From NCBI GenBank assembly GCA_947044365.1, contig OX345636.1, positions 17,533,115-17,597,114 on the forward strand: 64,000 bases of DNA. Direction: 5' to 3'. The translations under genes were made by a program, and so were the position numbers. Shown here piece after piece: positions 12,301-28,200 of this stretch. How positions within the stretch are numbered: position 1 is the first letter of the stretch; each line of letters starts with the position of its first letter. The notes beneath the pieces were generated by a model. It did not search any database. It saw only the letters and a list, made by a program, of their open reading frames with translations, and was not told the origin of the DNA. This DNA comes from Petrosia ficiformis (taxonomy: Eukaryota > Porifera > Demospongiae > Haplosclerida > Petrosiidae).

Positions 12301-14955
12301 AATGCTGGACACCATAAAGCAATCATAGGGATACTTGTTATTGACATAAACTGTACTGTTTGTTTGATTACTGTACAACATAATCACATGAGAATTGTTC
12401 AGAGTTTAATAAAACTGTAAGCTGTATAAAAACAACACTACAAATAAATAAGATATATAGTACTTTTGATTACATTATTTGTATTACTGTACTACGTACA
12501 GGTACAGGTACAGGTACATTATATGATGATAATAAAGATATATACAATGTAGTACATCATACAATGTAATTACATGTGAATTGTTCAGAGTTTAATAAAA
12601 CTGTAAGCAGTATAAAAACAACACTACAAATAAATAAGATATTGTAACAGTATAGTACTTTTGATTACGTACATGTACGTATTACTGTACTACGTACAGG
12701 TACATTATATGATGATATATAGTGCATCATAAAGTACATGTGAATTATTCAGAGTTTAAAACTGTAATAAGTACCCTGAACTGATAATAACAACATCAGA
12801 GACAAGATACATGTACATGTACATGTATATACATGTATAATTATAATTACTGTATTGTAAATATGAGAGTAAAACATTTTATCACATTGTGATAAAATGA
12901 ACCATACATTTACATACTGCAGTGTATATCAATATCAAAACAAACGTCATTACTACAGGAAAAAACGTAAACTATATCAATATGTATAGTACTATAGTAT
13001 AACTATTATATTATGTAAAGGATCAGATGACATGTTGAGTGTCAGTTAATTCTACTGCGACCACAGAAGATGACAATGACTATTCTGATAGTAATACTAA
13101 CGATATCTACTGTTATAACAGCTAACAGTATTAAAGTACAGTGTGATGCTGATGAGAAAGTATGTACCGCTTCATATAATAGTGAAGAAACAATGCTAAA
13201 TCAATCCACTTGTCTCACTGGTATGGAAGAAAGAATCGAAAATTTAAGCAATCAATATTCTACTCTTTTAGCAAAAACAAATGCTAATGGAGAAACAGCA
13301 ACTAAACTATTGGCTCTTCTAAACACTCTTATAGCTCAACATAATGAGACAGCACTTTCTCCTATGCCTACTTCATGTTCTGAAATCAAACAAAGATGGC
13401 CAAACAGCCCTTCTGGCTTCTACCAAGTTATTAAGACTGCAGGTGAAGTGGAATATATATACTGTCACATGACAGAGTTGTGTGGTAGTGATGGACCTTG
13501 GACTAGAGTAGCGCATCTTAATATGTCCAATCCAAGTGAAGAATGTCCAGAAGGATTTCGTAAATACAGTGATAGAGGTATAACATTCTGTGGAAGGCCA
13601 GTTTCATCTCAAGGTGGATGTCAGTCAGTCAAGTTTCAAACATTTGACACATCATACTCTCAAGTATGTGGACGGGTATATGGATATGCGTACAGAACTC
13701 TTGATGGAGTGTATCGTCACAACAATGATCACATAAACAACAACAACATCGATGCTCCCTATATAGATGGAGTAAGCCTGACTTATGGAAATCCACGAAA
13801 GCATCTTTGGACTTTCATTGCTGGGTTTGCAAATGTTAATGCAGTAAGTGTATGTCCCTGTGTTTCATCCAGCTCAGTAACTGCTCCAGCAATCGTTGGT
13901 AATGACTATTATTGTGAATCCCATGATGATGGGCTAACAACAGATCCACTTTGGGATGGTAAAGACTGCTGGACTCAAGAAAACCAGGATTGTTGTCAAA
14001 ACCCTAATCTACCATGGTTTCACAAGACTCTAGATCAAGCTACATCAGATGATATTGAGTTGAGGGTGTGTTGTGATGAGCGCACAGGAAATGAAGATGC
14101 TCCCGTTCAATTGTATGATATATATGTTAAATAGATCTATGACTGTTTATTGTCTTTTTTATATGTAGCTATAGATTACATGTTTTTTAGGCCATTAAAT
14201 TAGTAATTGTTATTTTGTTGTAGTTTCTTTTTGAGTGCTTACAAATTTTAATAGAAACAGATGAATGAAGAACTAACAAATACACTATGACAACTGTACA
14301 TCTACGACAATGATTTACAATGGGAGCACTATGATGTACATGTTGCAACCTAAAACCACAAGATTATCAGGAACCTACAGTATATACAGTCTAACTCAGT
14401 GGTCTGTCTAATGAACAGTTAGGCTACAAAAAAATTCATAAATTATATAATTATACTGCAAAAACAAAATAGTTAAAACAACTAATTTAGTGGTTAATAC
14501 AATTGCAAGGATTTAACAATTAGTTGGTTGTTCTGAATACATATCTTATACCACAGACACTTTGTACTAATTATATTCAATTAGTTGAAGCACTATAATT
14601 TTAGGGTGATGTCTACTAATATTTCATGTCAAACATTTTGTATAATTTAAAATTACACAAGTACATGTAATTGTATCTGGCCATCAAAAGGGTTTGTAAA
14701 ACCTGTTTTATATTCTGTATATAGGACCTGTTAGCATATTATATGTATATTATATAGGATGCTAATACGTCCTATATACAAAATATAGGACTTGAGTTTT
14801 GTGTCCAAGGATGTGATATAGCCCGAGCTTGCGAGGGCTATATCACATCCGAGGACACAAAACGAGGGTCCTATATTTAGTATATAGGACCTATTAGCAT
14901 ACTATATACAATATATAGGACTCACCACATCAAAGGGATTATGTCACCATCATAC

Positions 14956-14986
<31 letters not shown>

Positions 14987-17900
14987 TATGTAATTATATA
15001 TATATTATAGATATCTACAGTGTATATCTATATATGTATATATATATATATAATTACAATAACTAACAGAAACATCAAAGGGCCACCGGTTTGTATATAC
15101 GTGATATACCACCTGGTTCGATAACTGCAGGTGTATAGTACTGATATACTCACCTCCACGTGACAATTGCAGCATACTGAGCATGCGCTTTACTATTTGC
15201 CATCTGCAGTTACAGCTGAAAAATGGAACCAACATCAAAGAGGAGAAGGCTCTCGTTATCGAGGAAGAAAAAAGTTGATACCATGTCTGCTATTTTTTTC
15301 TTGTCACTAAAATTGCTACATTTTCCTGAAGGGTTTAGTATAATTTGTGTGGGCGGGGCTCTGAACATGGCAACTATCGTGTATTTGACGTTTCTGAAAG
15401 TTACAGAATATATTATATGTACCATGTCTTCTTGGTGTACACATGTATATGGTGAATATAAGACCTTTGCCCCTCGATATCAGCCTGATATATATGTGTA
15501 GTGCAAGTATTTCTCTTATTTATTAACCTTAACATGGACTGTGAATGACTTAATTAATACAATTTCTATCACTAAGTGTAAAAACTGTATATCGAATATT
15601 CTATGATGAAAGCCCTCAGAATATTGCTGAAGACGAGTACATTATAGTAATTTAATGGTACATATTACATATGAAATAGCAGTTCAAGAAGGGGAAAAGG
15701 TGTTTTATGAAACTTTCTAGAAGTTTTCTAATCCTTTTTAAAAACTCAGAGACCATGCACCTTCCTACTATCTACAATACAAATACTGTGTGCACACATT
15801 AATATTACAAGTAACGCACATGTATACATGAATGAATACAATTGCTTCAATATATTCAGTAATACAGTACACTTTGATATTTCATGTGGTCATCAATAAC
15901 AATTATTTTATAACGTTAACAAATGAACATATTTAATACTAATAAATAACAAAATTATGATTTATTTGATAAGAACAGGTCTTCCTAATTTGTATACACA
16001 AGTCTGTAGTATAACATTATAATACAAACTATGATAACTAGTGTTGTACCAATACATTGGGTTTCATTTCTTTGGGCAATCATAGGGATGGCCCTGTGGG
16101 TCATAATAAGAAGCCAATAAGGTCTAACATCTATAATACAGTATATATGCATTACTGAAGTTAACATTAATGGTGATTAACTTTATCAACTGTTATCTCT
16201 AAATGGGTCTATACAAGTAGGTATATACTTAGACAATATTGTATTATAGTTCAGATAATTCATAGTAAAGTCCATACAACATTCTTCATGAATATAAATA
16301 TATAGTAGTAAATTTGAATCCAAAACACAAACAATACACATAAGTGCAACTACGTTTGGGAAGAACAGATGTGGGAGACACTACCTCAATACATACAAGT
16401 ACATGTATTATAACAGGTTAAAACAGCTTACAACAGGTTACTATAATGTACATGTATATTATTTCCCAAACAAAAGTAATTGGACAAGCATATATAAACA
16501 GCAATAGAAATCCATAGAAAAACAAAGATCAAAACGATGAAGATTATTATCATTCTATTACTCCTCACAGCAACCATTGTCGTTAATGGGAGTGGTGTAT
16601 CAGTACAATGTGATGGTGAAGATGGGTTTTGTACTGCATCTTGTCGAAACAGGAAAACTGAAGTTGATTCTAATGATGCAGTCTTGTGTTCATGTGAAGA
16701 AAGTGAACGATATGAAACAATTGTAAACTTCAGTAAAAATATACTTGAAGAGTTGGCTGATATTAAACAACAATATGAAGACTTCAATTCTCAAATCTTG
16801 AATCTTCTGGAGACCTTACATGTACATAAACCTAAATCATGTTCTGAAGTTAAACAAAGATGGCCAAACAGTCCTTCAGGTTTCTACAATATAACTAATT
16901 CAACAGGTTATGTGGAGAAAGTCTACTGTCACATGACAGAGTTGTGTGGTAGTGATGGACCTTGGACTAGAATAGCACATCTTAATATGTCCAATCCAAG
17001 TGAAGAATGTCCAGAAGGATTTCGTAAATACAGCGATAGAGGTATAACATTCTGTGGAAGGCCAGTTTCATCTCAAGGTGGATGTCAATCAGTCAAGTTT
17101 CAAACATTTGACACATCATACTCTCAAGTGTGTGGTTGAGTACATAGATATGGGTATAATACACCTGATGGAGTATTTCGTTATGATAGCAATAACGAAA
17201 ATAATATAAATCCTCCGTATATTGATGGTGTAAGTCAGACATGTGGCTATCCCAGAAAGCATCTTTGGAGCTTCTTTGCAGCACATGCAGGTCCTGTTCG
17301 TTCATGTCCCTGCTCTTCTCTGTCTTCTTTGCCATCTCCGTCAATTGTTGGTGAAGACTATTGTTGCGAATCGAATAATGTACCAACTGATGATGATCTT
17401 TGGGATGGTAAAGATTGCTGGACGCAAGAAGAAGATTGCTGCAAAAACCCCAACTTCCCATGGTTTACATGTAGCAAGACACTGCCTGAACCTACATCAG
17501 ATGATATTGAGTTGAGGGTGTGTTGTGACCAGGACACAGATGATGAGGATGTTCCTGTTCATTTTTATGATATATATGTTAAATAGAACGCTGACTGTTT
17601 ATTGTCTTTTGTATATGTGTATACAACACTAGATTATAAAGTACATGTTTAGGCCATTAAAAAAATTTGTCAAAGTTTCTTTTCAAAAACATTCATTACA
17701 ACAAATACAACATGTAGACTATGACAACTTTAAATCTACATGTATGTGTTAGACAATTATTTACCAATTATTTAACACATTAAGCACTGTGATTAGCATG
17801 TCACTAAATCACAAGATTATCAGGAACCTACAGTCTAATCTCTCTACTGAACATTTAGGCTACAAAAAACTTCATAAATTATACTGTACCACAGAATGAT

Positions 17901-20900
17901 CAGCAATGTTGATCATTCTGGCATGAGTTCAAAATAAACAATTTGCAATTTTACTACTAAGTCTCACTCGTAAGCCCTGAATCTGGCATAATGATTAATT
18001 AATTATTCATGAGAGGCATGGTCAACATATTAATTACCTTACATGTACATGTATGTAGCATGCACTGGAGATGTAGTATAATGGTTTTGGGAGATCTTCA
18101 CAACAAGACTCCAACTAACTGTTTATTACAAGTTATTTATACATGTAAATTTAAGGTGGGACAAGCAACACAGACTTTTTCAGGTGTGAGAAAGCCATAT
18201 TATTTTAAATATCAGGGTTGTCATCAGACATAAAAAGTAGAGTGGTGATTTAACTTCACCCAAAAAAATGGCCAATACTGGACACTTTTAGCTAAAAAGG
18301 TAGTTAACTAAAACTAAAACCCTTTTAGTAAGACTAATAATTGTTAACTAAAATTGTGAGTAACTAGACATACATTGTATTATAAATATAACTAAAAGTG
18401 GTCATTATTGTCATATAAAAACAACACTACAATTAATAAAGATATAATAACAGTATAGTACTTTTGTTTGTTTCATTTCGTATTACTGTACTACTTACAA
18501 GTACAGGTACATGTATTATATGATGATAATAAAGATATAAGTATAGTACATCATAGTACTTTTGATTAAATTACTGTACATCATAATTACATGTGAATTA
18601 TTCAGAGTTTAATAAAACTGTAATAAGTACCCTGAACTGATAATAACAACATCAGAGACAAGATACATGTACATGTATAAATATACATGTATAATAATTA
18701 TAATTATAGTATTGTAAATGTGAGAGTACATTGTGATAAAGTGAACCTTACATGTACATGTACATACTGGAGTGTATATCAATATCAAAACAATAATTAC
18801 AAACTTCATTACTACAGAAAAATACATAAACTATAAGCACAATAGTATTCTTGATACATGATATAATATGAATGAGTATTTATACAAGCCATAATATGAT
18901 ATCATGTGATAACAACATTAGGTTATGCAGTGATGTCCCCAGAAAAAAAAAGTACAGGAGCAGTGTTTATATTAGCCCCACCCAAAATTCCACCCTTTTC
19001 CAACTGATCACTCCCCTGCATCTTCACCTAACACTCTTCATCTCTTTCCTGTCTCTTGAAATACAGCATTACATCCATTTCGTATGCTGGAAAAGCGCTA
19101 AAATGTTTAATTAATAATGCAATTGCAGAAAAAAGCAGCAGAGCGTTGTGCTAGCACACTCTAGGGACAACACTGGGTATGCCATATGTGTAAGGTACAC
19201 GTATAACAACTAAAATATGTGATATGGAAATAAGATTAATCAACCACTACATGTACAGTATAGTAATTAATTAAGTTACCACAATTTTATGTTGTCATAC
19301 CAGATGTTCAGGTTCTTACTGTTTGCATGTACAGTATAGTACATGTATAACTATTATATTATGTAAACAGATCTGGTATATAAAGGATCAGATGACATGT
19401 TGAGTGTCAGTTAATTCTACTGCATCCACAGAAGATGACAATAACTATTCTGATAGTAATACTAACGATATCTACTGTTATAACAGCTAACAGTATTAAA
19501 GTGCAGTGTGATGCTGATGAGAAAGTATGTACTGCTTCATATAACAGTGAAGAACTAACGCCAAATCAATCCAGTTGTCTCGCTTGTGTGGATGAAAGAA
19601 TCTAAAATTTAAGCAAGCAATATTCTACTCTTTTAGCAAAAACAAATGCTAATGGAGAAACAGCAACTAAACTATTGGCTCTTCTAAACACGATTATAGC
19701 TCAACATAACGAGACAGCACTTTCTCCTATGCCTACTTCATGTTCTGAAATCAAACAAAGATGGCCAAACAGCCCTTCTGGCTTCTACCAAGTTATTAAG
19801 ACTGTAGGTGAAGTGGAGAAAGTCTACTGTCACATGACAGAGTTGTGTGGTAGTGATGGACCTTGGACTAGAGTAGCACATCTTAATATGTCCAATCCAA
19901 GTGATGAATGTCCAGATGGATTTCGTAAATACAGTGACAATGGTGTAACGTTCTGTGGAAGGCCAGTTTCATCTCAAGGTGGATGTCAATCAGTCAAGTT
20001 TCAAACATTTGAGAATTCTCAAGAAAAACAGGGTTGTTGTCAAAACCCTAATCTACCATGGTTTCACAAGACTCTAGATCAAGCTACATCAGATGATATT
20101 GAGTTGAGGGTGTGTTGTGACCAGGACACAACTGATGAAGATGTTCCCGTTTGTTTGTATGATATATATGTTAAATAGATCTCTCATATCTGATTGTTTA
20201 TTGTCTTTTTTATGTGTATAGAACACTAGATTACATGTTTTTTAGGCCATTAAATTAGTAATTGTTATTTTGTTGTAGTTTCTTTTTGAGTGCAAACAAA
20301 TTTCATTAGAAGCAGATGAATGAAGAACCAAACAATGAACTACAACTTTATTAAATCAGTGTGTTAGACAATGATCTACAATGATCTACAATAAGAACAC
20401 ATTAAGCACTATGATGTACATGTCACAACCAAAAATCACAAGATTATCAAGAGCCGCAGTATATACAGTCTAACTCAGTGGTCTGAACATTTAGGTTACA
20501 ACTGTACATCTACGACAATGATTTACAATGGGAGCACTATGATGTACATGTTGCAACCTAAAACCACAAGATTATCAGGAACCTACAGTATATACAGTCT
20601 AACTCAGTGGTCTGTCTAATGAACAGTTAGGCTACAAAAAACTTCATAAATTATATAATTATACTGCAAAAACAAAATAGTTAAAACAACTAATTTAGTG
20701 GTTAATACAATTGCAAGGATTTAACAATTAGTTGGTTGTTCTGAATACATATCTTATATCATAGACACTTTGTACTAATTATATTCAATTAGTTGAAGCA
20801 CTATAATTTTAGGGTGATGTCTAATAATATTTCATGTCAAACATTTTGTATAATTTAAAATTACCAAGAAATTACACAAGTACATGTAATTGTATCTGGC

Positions 20901-21081
20901 CATCAAAAGGGTTTGTAAACCTGTTTTATGTAATTTATTCTAATATACTTTTAATAATTGATTCACATTATGTCCTAGTAACATCATATATGTAACTGAA
21001 CTAGCAATAAAATAACCTCTTGTAATCATTTAATTTTTGCAGTGATAGTGTACCGTTAGCAATGCTCAGCATAGAGTAATT

Positions 21082-21142
<61 letters not shown>

Positions 21143-24100
21143 AGTGCAAGTAATTCTCTTATTTATCAACCTTAACATGCACTGTGAATGACTTCATTAA
21201 TATGGTTTCTATCACTAAGTGTAAAAACTGTTTATCAAATATTCTGTGATGAAAGCCCTCAGAATATTGCTGAAGATGAGTACATTATAGTAATTTAATG
21301 GTACATATTACATATGAAATAGCAGTTCAAGAAGGGGAAAAGGTGTTTTATGAAACTTTCCAGAAGTTTTCTAATCCTTTTTAAAAACTCAGAGACCACG
21401 CACCCTGTTTAGGAGCTATATCCCTACTATCTACAATACAAATACTGTGTGCACACATTAATATTACAAGTAACGCACATGTATACATGAATGAATACAA
21501 TTGCTTCAATATATTCAGTAATACAGTACACTTTGATATTTCATGTGGTCATCAATAACAATTATTTTATAACGTTAACAAATGAACATATGTAATACTA
21601 ATAAATAACAAAATTATGATTTATTTGATAAGAACAGGTCTTCCTAATTTGTATACACAAGTCTGTAGTATAACATTATAATACAAACTATGATAACTAG
21701 TGTTGTACCAATACATTGGGTTTCATTTCTTTGGGCAATCATAGGGATGGCCCTGTGGGTCATAATAAGAAGCCAATAAGGTCTAACAATAATACAGTAT
21801 ATATGCATTACTGAAGTTTATTGTATAAAACATTAATCGTGATTAACTTTATCAACTGTCATCTGCAAATGGGTCTATACAAGTAGGTATATACTTAGAC
21901 AATATTGTATTATAGTTCAGATAATTCATAGTAAAGTCCATACAACATTCTTCATGAATATAATTATATAGTGAATTCAAAACACAAACAATATACATAA
22001 GTGCAACCACGTTTGGGAAGAACAGATGTCAGAGACACTACCTCAATACATACAAGTACAAGTATTATAACAGGTTAAACAGGTTAAAACAGGTTACAAC
22101 AGGATACTATAATGTACATCCTTTCCCAAACAAAAGTATATAAACAGCAATAGAAATCGATAGGAACTCAAAACTCAAAACGATGAAGATTATTATCATT
22201 TTATTACTCCTCACAGCAACCATTGTTGTTAAAGGGAGTGGTGTATCAGTACAATGTGATGGTGAAGATGGGTTTTGTACTGCATCTTGTCGAAACAGGA
22301 AAATCGAAGTTGATTCTAATGATGCAGTCTTGTGTTCATGTGAAGAAAGTGAACAATATGAAACAATTGTAAACTTCAGTAAAAATATACTTGAAGAATT
22401 GGCTGATATTAAACAACAATATGAAGACTTCAATTCTCAAATCTTGAATCTTCTGGAGACCTTACATGTACATAAACCTAAATCATGTTCTGAAGTTAAA
22501 CAAAGATGGCCAAACAGTCCCTCAGGTTTCTACGATATAACTAATTCAACAGGCTATGTGGAGAAAGTCTACTGTCACATGACAGAGTTGTGTGGTAGTG
22601 ATGGACCTTGGACTAGAGTAGCATATCTTAATATGTCTAACCCAGATGAATATTGTCCAGACGGATTTCACGAGTATAATTGGGAAGGTGTGAAGTCCTG
22701 TGGTAGAGTAAGTTCTGAAGGAAGCTGTCAGCCAGTGAAATTTCCAACATACAAACTACAGTATACTCAAGTTTGCGGACGAGTACATGGATATGCACAT
22801 TTATCGACTGATGGAGTATTTCGTCATGATAGCAATAGCGAAAATAATATTAATGCTCCATATATTGATGGTATAAGTCTGACATATGGCTATCCCAGAA
22901 AGCATCTTTGGAGCTTCTTTGCAGTACATGAAGGTCCTGGGCGTTCATGTCCCTGCTCTTCCTTGACTTCTTTGCCATCTCCATCAATCGTTGGTGAAGA
23001 TTATTATTGTGAATCACAGAACCCACCAGACTCTGACGATGTGCTTTGGGACGGTAAAGATTGCTGGACACAAGAAGAAGACTGTTGCAAAAACCCCAAC
23101 TTACCATGGTTTAGCAAGACTCTGCCTGAACCTACATCTGACTACATTGAATTGAGGGTGTGTTGTGACCAAGGCAGTAGTAATGAGGATGCCCCTGTTA
23201 GCTATTATGAGATTTATGTCAAATAGAACCCTGATTACTTCCTGTGTGTGTATCTACAATTTTACATATATAGTTTCTAATAGGCTTTAATTATTGATAT
23301 TTCAAATCATGAATTGATTCACTAATATACATTGTACCTTTTCATTTAATTGCTTAGAACTGTCAACTAGTTATAAATATAATTTTATTAATGGGTTATA
23401 ACTGACAAAACAGTATAATTAAAAATTGTGGGCATGAAAACAACTTGCAATTTTATTACTAAGTCTCACTTGTAAGCCCTGAAGTGAATGTAATAATGAA
23501 CTACAACAGATATATTTATAAGAGTAAGCTGGTGGTATTTTATTGTTAGTTCTGTACTCTACAAGCCTAAAAAAGGTGGTACCACAGAGCAAGAAAATTA
23601 TCCTCTGCACTTTTATTGCAAGCTTGATTTCACGTGTCCAGTTTCTGTATACTGTATGTGCAAAATGGGTTTATAGTGTACCACAATATGTCTAAAATAT
23701 GTAATGATCAGACAGTAACTACACTATCAAAACCAAGTACAGACCATTGGAACATTTTTTAATTAAATATTCATGAGGGGCATGTACATGTAGCTTACAC
23801 TGGAGAGGTGATTTGGGAGATCTTCACAACAAGACTCCAACCAACTGTTTATTACAAGTTATTTATACATGTCAAGAGTATAAGCGTGTAGCACAACTCT
23901 GCGAAAAGTACATCACCTTTATAATAATATTCATGACGTGATCATCACGTGTGAAGTATAGGCGTTGAGGCGTTATGTGACCACATTGCAAACAAAGATG
24001 GATGATACAGCAATCACACCATCACGGATCCCATCTGTGCAGCGTTTGCCTCATTTATCAAGTCGTGTTGCTGGTTCCACAATTAGGGAAGGTGATATTC

Positions 24101-25189
24101 TACTGTCGAAGGTTCTTAAAAACTTCACAATTTGCATCATCTCTCCAGAAAGTTCTGAAGGAATCTGACGATCGAGGAATAGTTGGATTTCGCTTTGTGA
24201 GGTAAGGTAGCTCGGACTGCTCCAAGTCAGCTTCATCGTCACTGTCGATCTCAAAGTCACTGTCTTCCTATAGAATATATCTCTCGAGCTCCAGTATGTA
24301 AGTGTATCACTATTCATGTGATTATTAAACATGCTTGGGCTTTGTGCACCACCTTGTGGTCTAGCACGTACTTTTCACCATCTTCTCAACTCAGGTAATT
24401 TTCGCAGGGTTGTGCTATAAGTGTGATACTCTCCCTCTCTATTGTATACTCTTGTACATGTACGTACATGGAAGTCAAAAGTTTAGGTGGTCCTAGCCAC
24501 CCAGCCTTTTTCAGATGTGAGAAAGCCATAATATTATTATATTAATTAAATATCAGGGTTGTCCTCAGACATAAAATGTAGAGTGGTGATTTAACTTCAC
24601 CTAATGAATGGCCAAAAATGGGCACTTTTAGCTAAAAATGTAGTTAACTAAAACTAAAACCCTTTTAGTAAGAATAATAATTATTATTTTAAGTAAACTA
24701 AAATTGTGAGTAACTAGACATACATTGTATTATAAATATAACTAAAAGTGGTCATTATTGTCATATAAAAACAACACTACAAATAATAAAGTTACGTATA
24801 ATAACAGTATAGTACTTTTGATTACATTATTCGTATTACTGTACTACTTACAGGTACAGGTACATGTATGTACATGTATTATATGATGATAATAAAGATA
24901 TATAGTACATCATAAGGTACATGTGTAGTACATCATAAGGTACATGTGAATTATTCAGAGTTTAATAAGACTGTAATAAGTACCCTGAACTGATAATAAC
25001 AACATCAGAGACAAGATACATGTACATGTACATGTACATGTATATACATGTATAATTATAATTACTGTATTGTAAATGTGAGAGTAAAATATGAAATACA
25101 AATTATCCTTTTGTCATTGAATATAAATAATTGATGGCAGTTTTCAAGTACATGTAGTATCAATACATCATTAATGTTAGCATATGCAT

Positions 25190-25220
<31 letters not shown>

Positions 25221-28200
25221 CATGTCTAGGCATATAGTTTATAAAGTATAAAGTCATCACTTACATGTACATGTAGTAACAGTAATTAACTTAGTTCTAC
25301 TGTCAGTATAGTACAGCAATTACTGTCAGACTACTGTTGAACTACTGTAGTGTAATAATGAAACTACTGAGTAATTACTGTACAGTATGGTGACTTTTTA
25401 TGGCCCGTAGGGCCATCCTTATGATTGCTTTCCCACAGGTTCGAATTACATGTATATATATATATATATATATATTTATCTTCTTGTATCACCTACGCGA
25501 GTATGCAGTGTATACGTAGTTAAGGAAGTAACATCATTCCCGGGGGCTTGGTCAATTAATGGGCATGGCGCATAATAGAACGCGCGCTCGAACTCAGCAG
25601 GAAGAAAGCTGCTTGTAGCTTACATAGAATTAGAAACTGGAACTACTAGCTGACTATTCTACCTGCAATATATTTCTAAAGTTCTACAAGATTCTTTAGA
25701 AGGTAAAGAGAGTAGATAATCAAAATAATGACTATAATAGGCTGTTGTGTTTCAGGCATGATAAAGTCAGCCATGATTACTGAATGCTGGACACTATAAA
25801 GCAATCATAGGGATACTTGTTATTGACATAAACTGTACTGTTTGTTTGATTACTGTACAACATAATCACATGAGAATTGTTCAGAGTTTAATAAAACTGT
25901 AAGCTGTATAAAAACAACACTACAAATAAATAAGATATTGTAACAGTATAGTACATTGATTACGTACGTATTACTGTACTACGTACAGGTACATTATATG
26001 ATGATATATAGTACATCATAAAGTACATGTGAATTATTCAGAGTTTAATAAAACTGTAATAAGTACCCTGAACTGATAATAACAACATCAGAGACAAGAT
26101 ACATGTACATGTACATGTATATACATGTATAATTATAATTACTGTATTGTAAATATGAGAGTAAAACATTTTATCACATTGTGATAAAATGAACCTTACA
26201 TTTAGGCCATTTTTTTTTATCAATAGCAAAACAAACGTCATTACTACAGGAAAAAACATAAACTATATCAATATGTACATGTATAGTACATAATATTATA
26301 ACTATTATATTATGTAAACAGATGTATTATATAAAGGATCAGATGACATGTTGAGTGTCAGTTAATTCTACTGCGACCACAGAAAATGACAATGACTGTT
26401 TTGATAGTAATACTCTCGATATCTACTGTTATAACAGCTAACAGTATTAAAGTACAGTGTGATGCTGAAGAGAAAGTATGTACCGCTTCATATAATAGTG
26501 AAGAAACAATGCTAAATCAATCCACTTGTCTCACTGGTATGGAAGAAAGAGTCGAACATTTAAGCAAGCAATATTCTACTCTTTTAGCAAAAACAAATGC
26601 TAATGGAGAAACAGCAACTAAACTATTGGCTCTTCTAAACACTCTTATAGCTCAACATAATGACACAGCACTTTCTCCTATGCCTACTTCATGTTCTCAA
26701 ATCAAACAAAGATGGCCAAACAGCCCTTCTGGCTTCTACCAAGTTATTAAGACCGCAGGTGAAGTGGAATATATATACTGTCACATGACAGAGTTGTGTG
26801 GTAGTGATGGACCTTGGACTAGAGTAGCATATCTTAATATGTCCAATCCAAGTGAAGAATGTCCAGAAGGATTTCATGAGTATAATGAAAATGGAGTACG
26901 TGGTTGTGGACGTCAAACCAGCTTAGTAGGTAGTTGTCAATCTACCAAATACCAAACTCACAACACAGTGTATACACAAGTGTGTGGACGAGTACATGGA
27001 TATCGCTATTACACACCTGATGGTGCTTATCTATCTTCAGCAAGGTCAATAGATACTCCATATATGGATGGCATAAGCTTGACTTATGGTAGTCCAAGAA
27101 ACCATCTTTGGACCTTTGTGTCTGGTGCCAGAAGCCCAAACAGTAACTATTTTTGTCCATGCAACCCAAATTCTAACCAACTACTACCACTATACGTTGG
27201 TAATGATTACTATTGTGAATCAGGGTTAGACACTCCAGGTATAAAACTGTCAAACGATTTACTATGGGATGGTGATGACTGCTGGGATCAAGAACAAGAA
27301 GGTTGTTGTCAAAATTCTAACCTACCATGGTTTCATAAGACAATTAATCAAGCTACATCTGACGATATCGAGTTGAGGGTATGTTGTAACCAGGACACAG
27401 TTGATGAGGATGTCCCTGTTAATTACTACGAGATTTATGTTAAATAGAACTATGACTGTTTATTGTCTTTTTTATATGTAGCTATAGATTACATGTTTTT
27501 TAGGCCATTAAATTAGTAATTGTTATTTTGTTGTAGTTTCTTTTTGAGTGCAAACAAATTTTAATAGAAACAGATGAATGAAGAACCAACAAATACACTA
27601 TGACAACTATACATCTACGACAATGATTTACAATGGGAGCACTGTGATGTACATGTTGCAACCTAAAACCACAAGATTATCAGGAACCTACAGTATATAC
27701 AGTCTAACTCAGTGGTCTGTCTAATGATCATTTAGGTTACAGAAAATTTCATAAATTATATGATAATTATACTGCAAAAACAAAATTGTTAAAACAACTA
27801 ATTTAGTGGTTAATACAGGATTTAACAATTAGTTGGTTGTTCTGAATACACATCTTATACCATAGACACTTTGTACTAATTATATTCAATTAGTTTGAAG
27901 CACTATAATTTTAGGGTGCTGTCTACTAATATGTCATGTCAAAGATTTTGTATAATCTATACTAAAGTACATGTAATTGTATCTGGCCATCAAAAGGGTT
28001 TGTAAACCTGTTTTATGTCTAGTATATCTTTTAATACTTAATTCACATTATGTCCTAGTAACTTCATCATCTAGCCACAACATCCTCTATGAAACTAAAT
28101 TGAAATTCATACTATTCCTTGCAACTGAACTAGCAATAAAATAGTCTCTTATAATGATTTAATTTTTGTAGTGATAGTACGTATATATATATATGTGTAG

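Noticed and set aside
17243..17515. 90-codon frame overlapping A2, also seen in A4 and A5
   Set aside because: Alternative frame of the C-terminal head; no independent start context.
18872..19114. 80-codon plus-strand frame in the A2-B2 spacer
   Set aside because: Starts in the spacer sequence that precedes B4/B5 and runs into unrelated DNA; no recognisable protein.
22107..22433. Minus-strand open frame of 108-133 codons repeated opposite the start of every type-A gene
   Set aside because: It is conserved because the sense strand is conserved; it has no promoter or splice context and is a shadow of the A coding region.
22870..22882. GTAAGT/GTATAAGT sequence inside the YIDGVSLTYG codons as a possible splice donor
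   Set aside because: The frame continues without a stop through the head in all intact copies, and no matching acceptor is needed; coding regions of A and B are best read as intronless.
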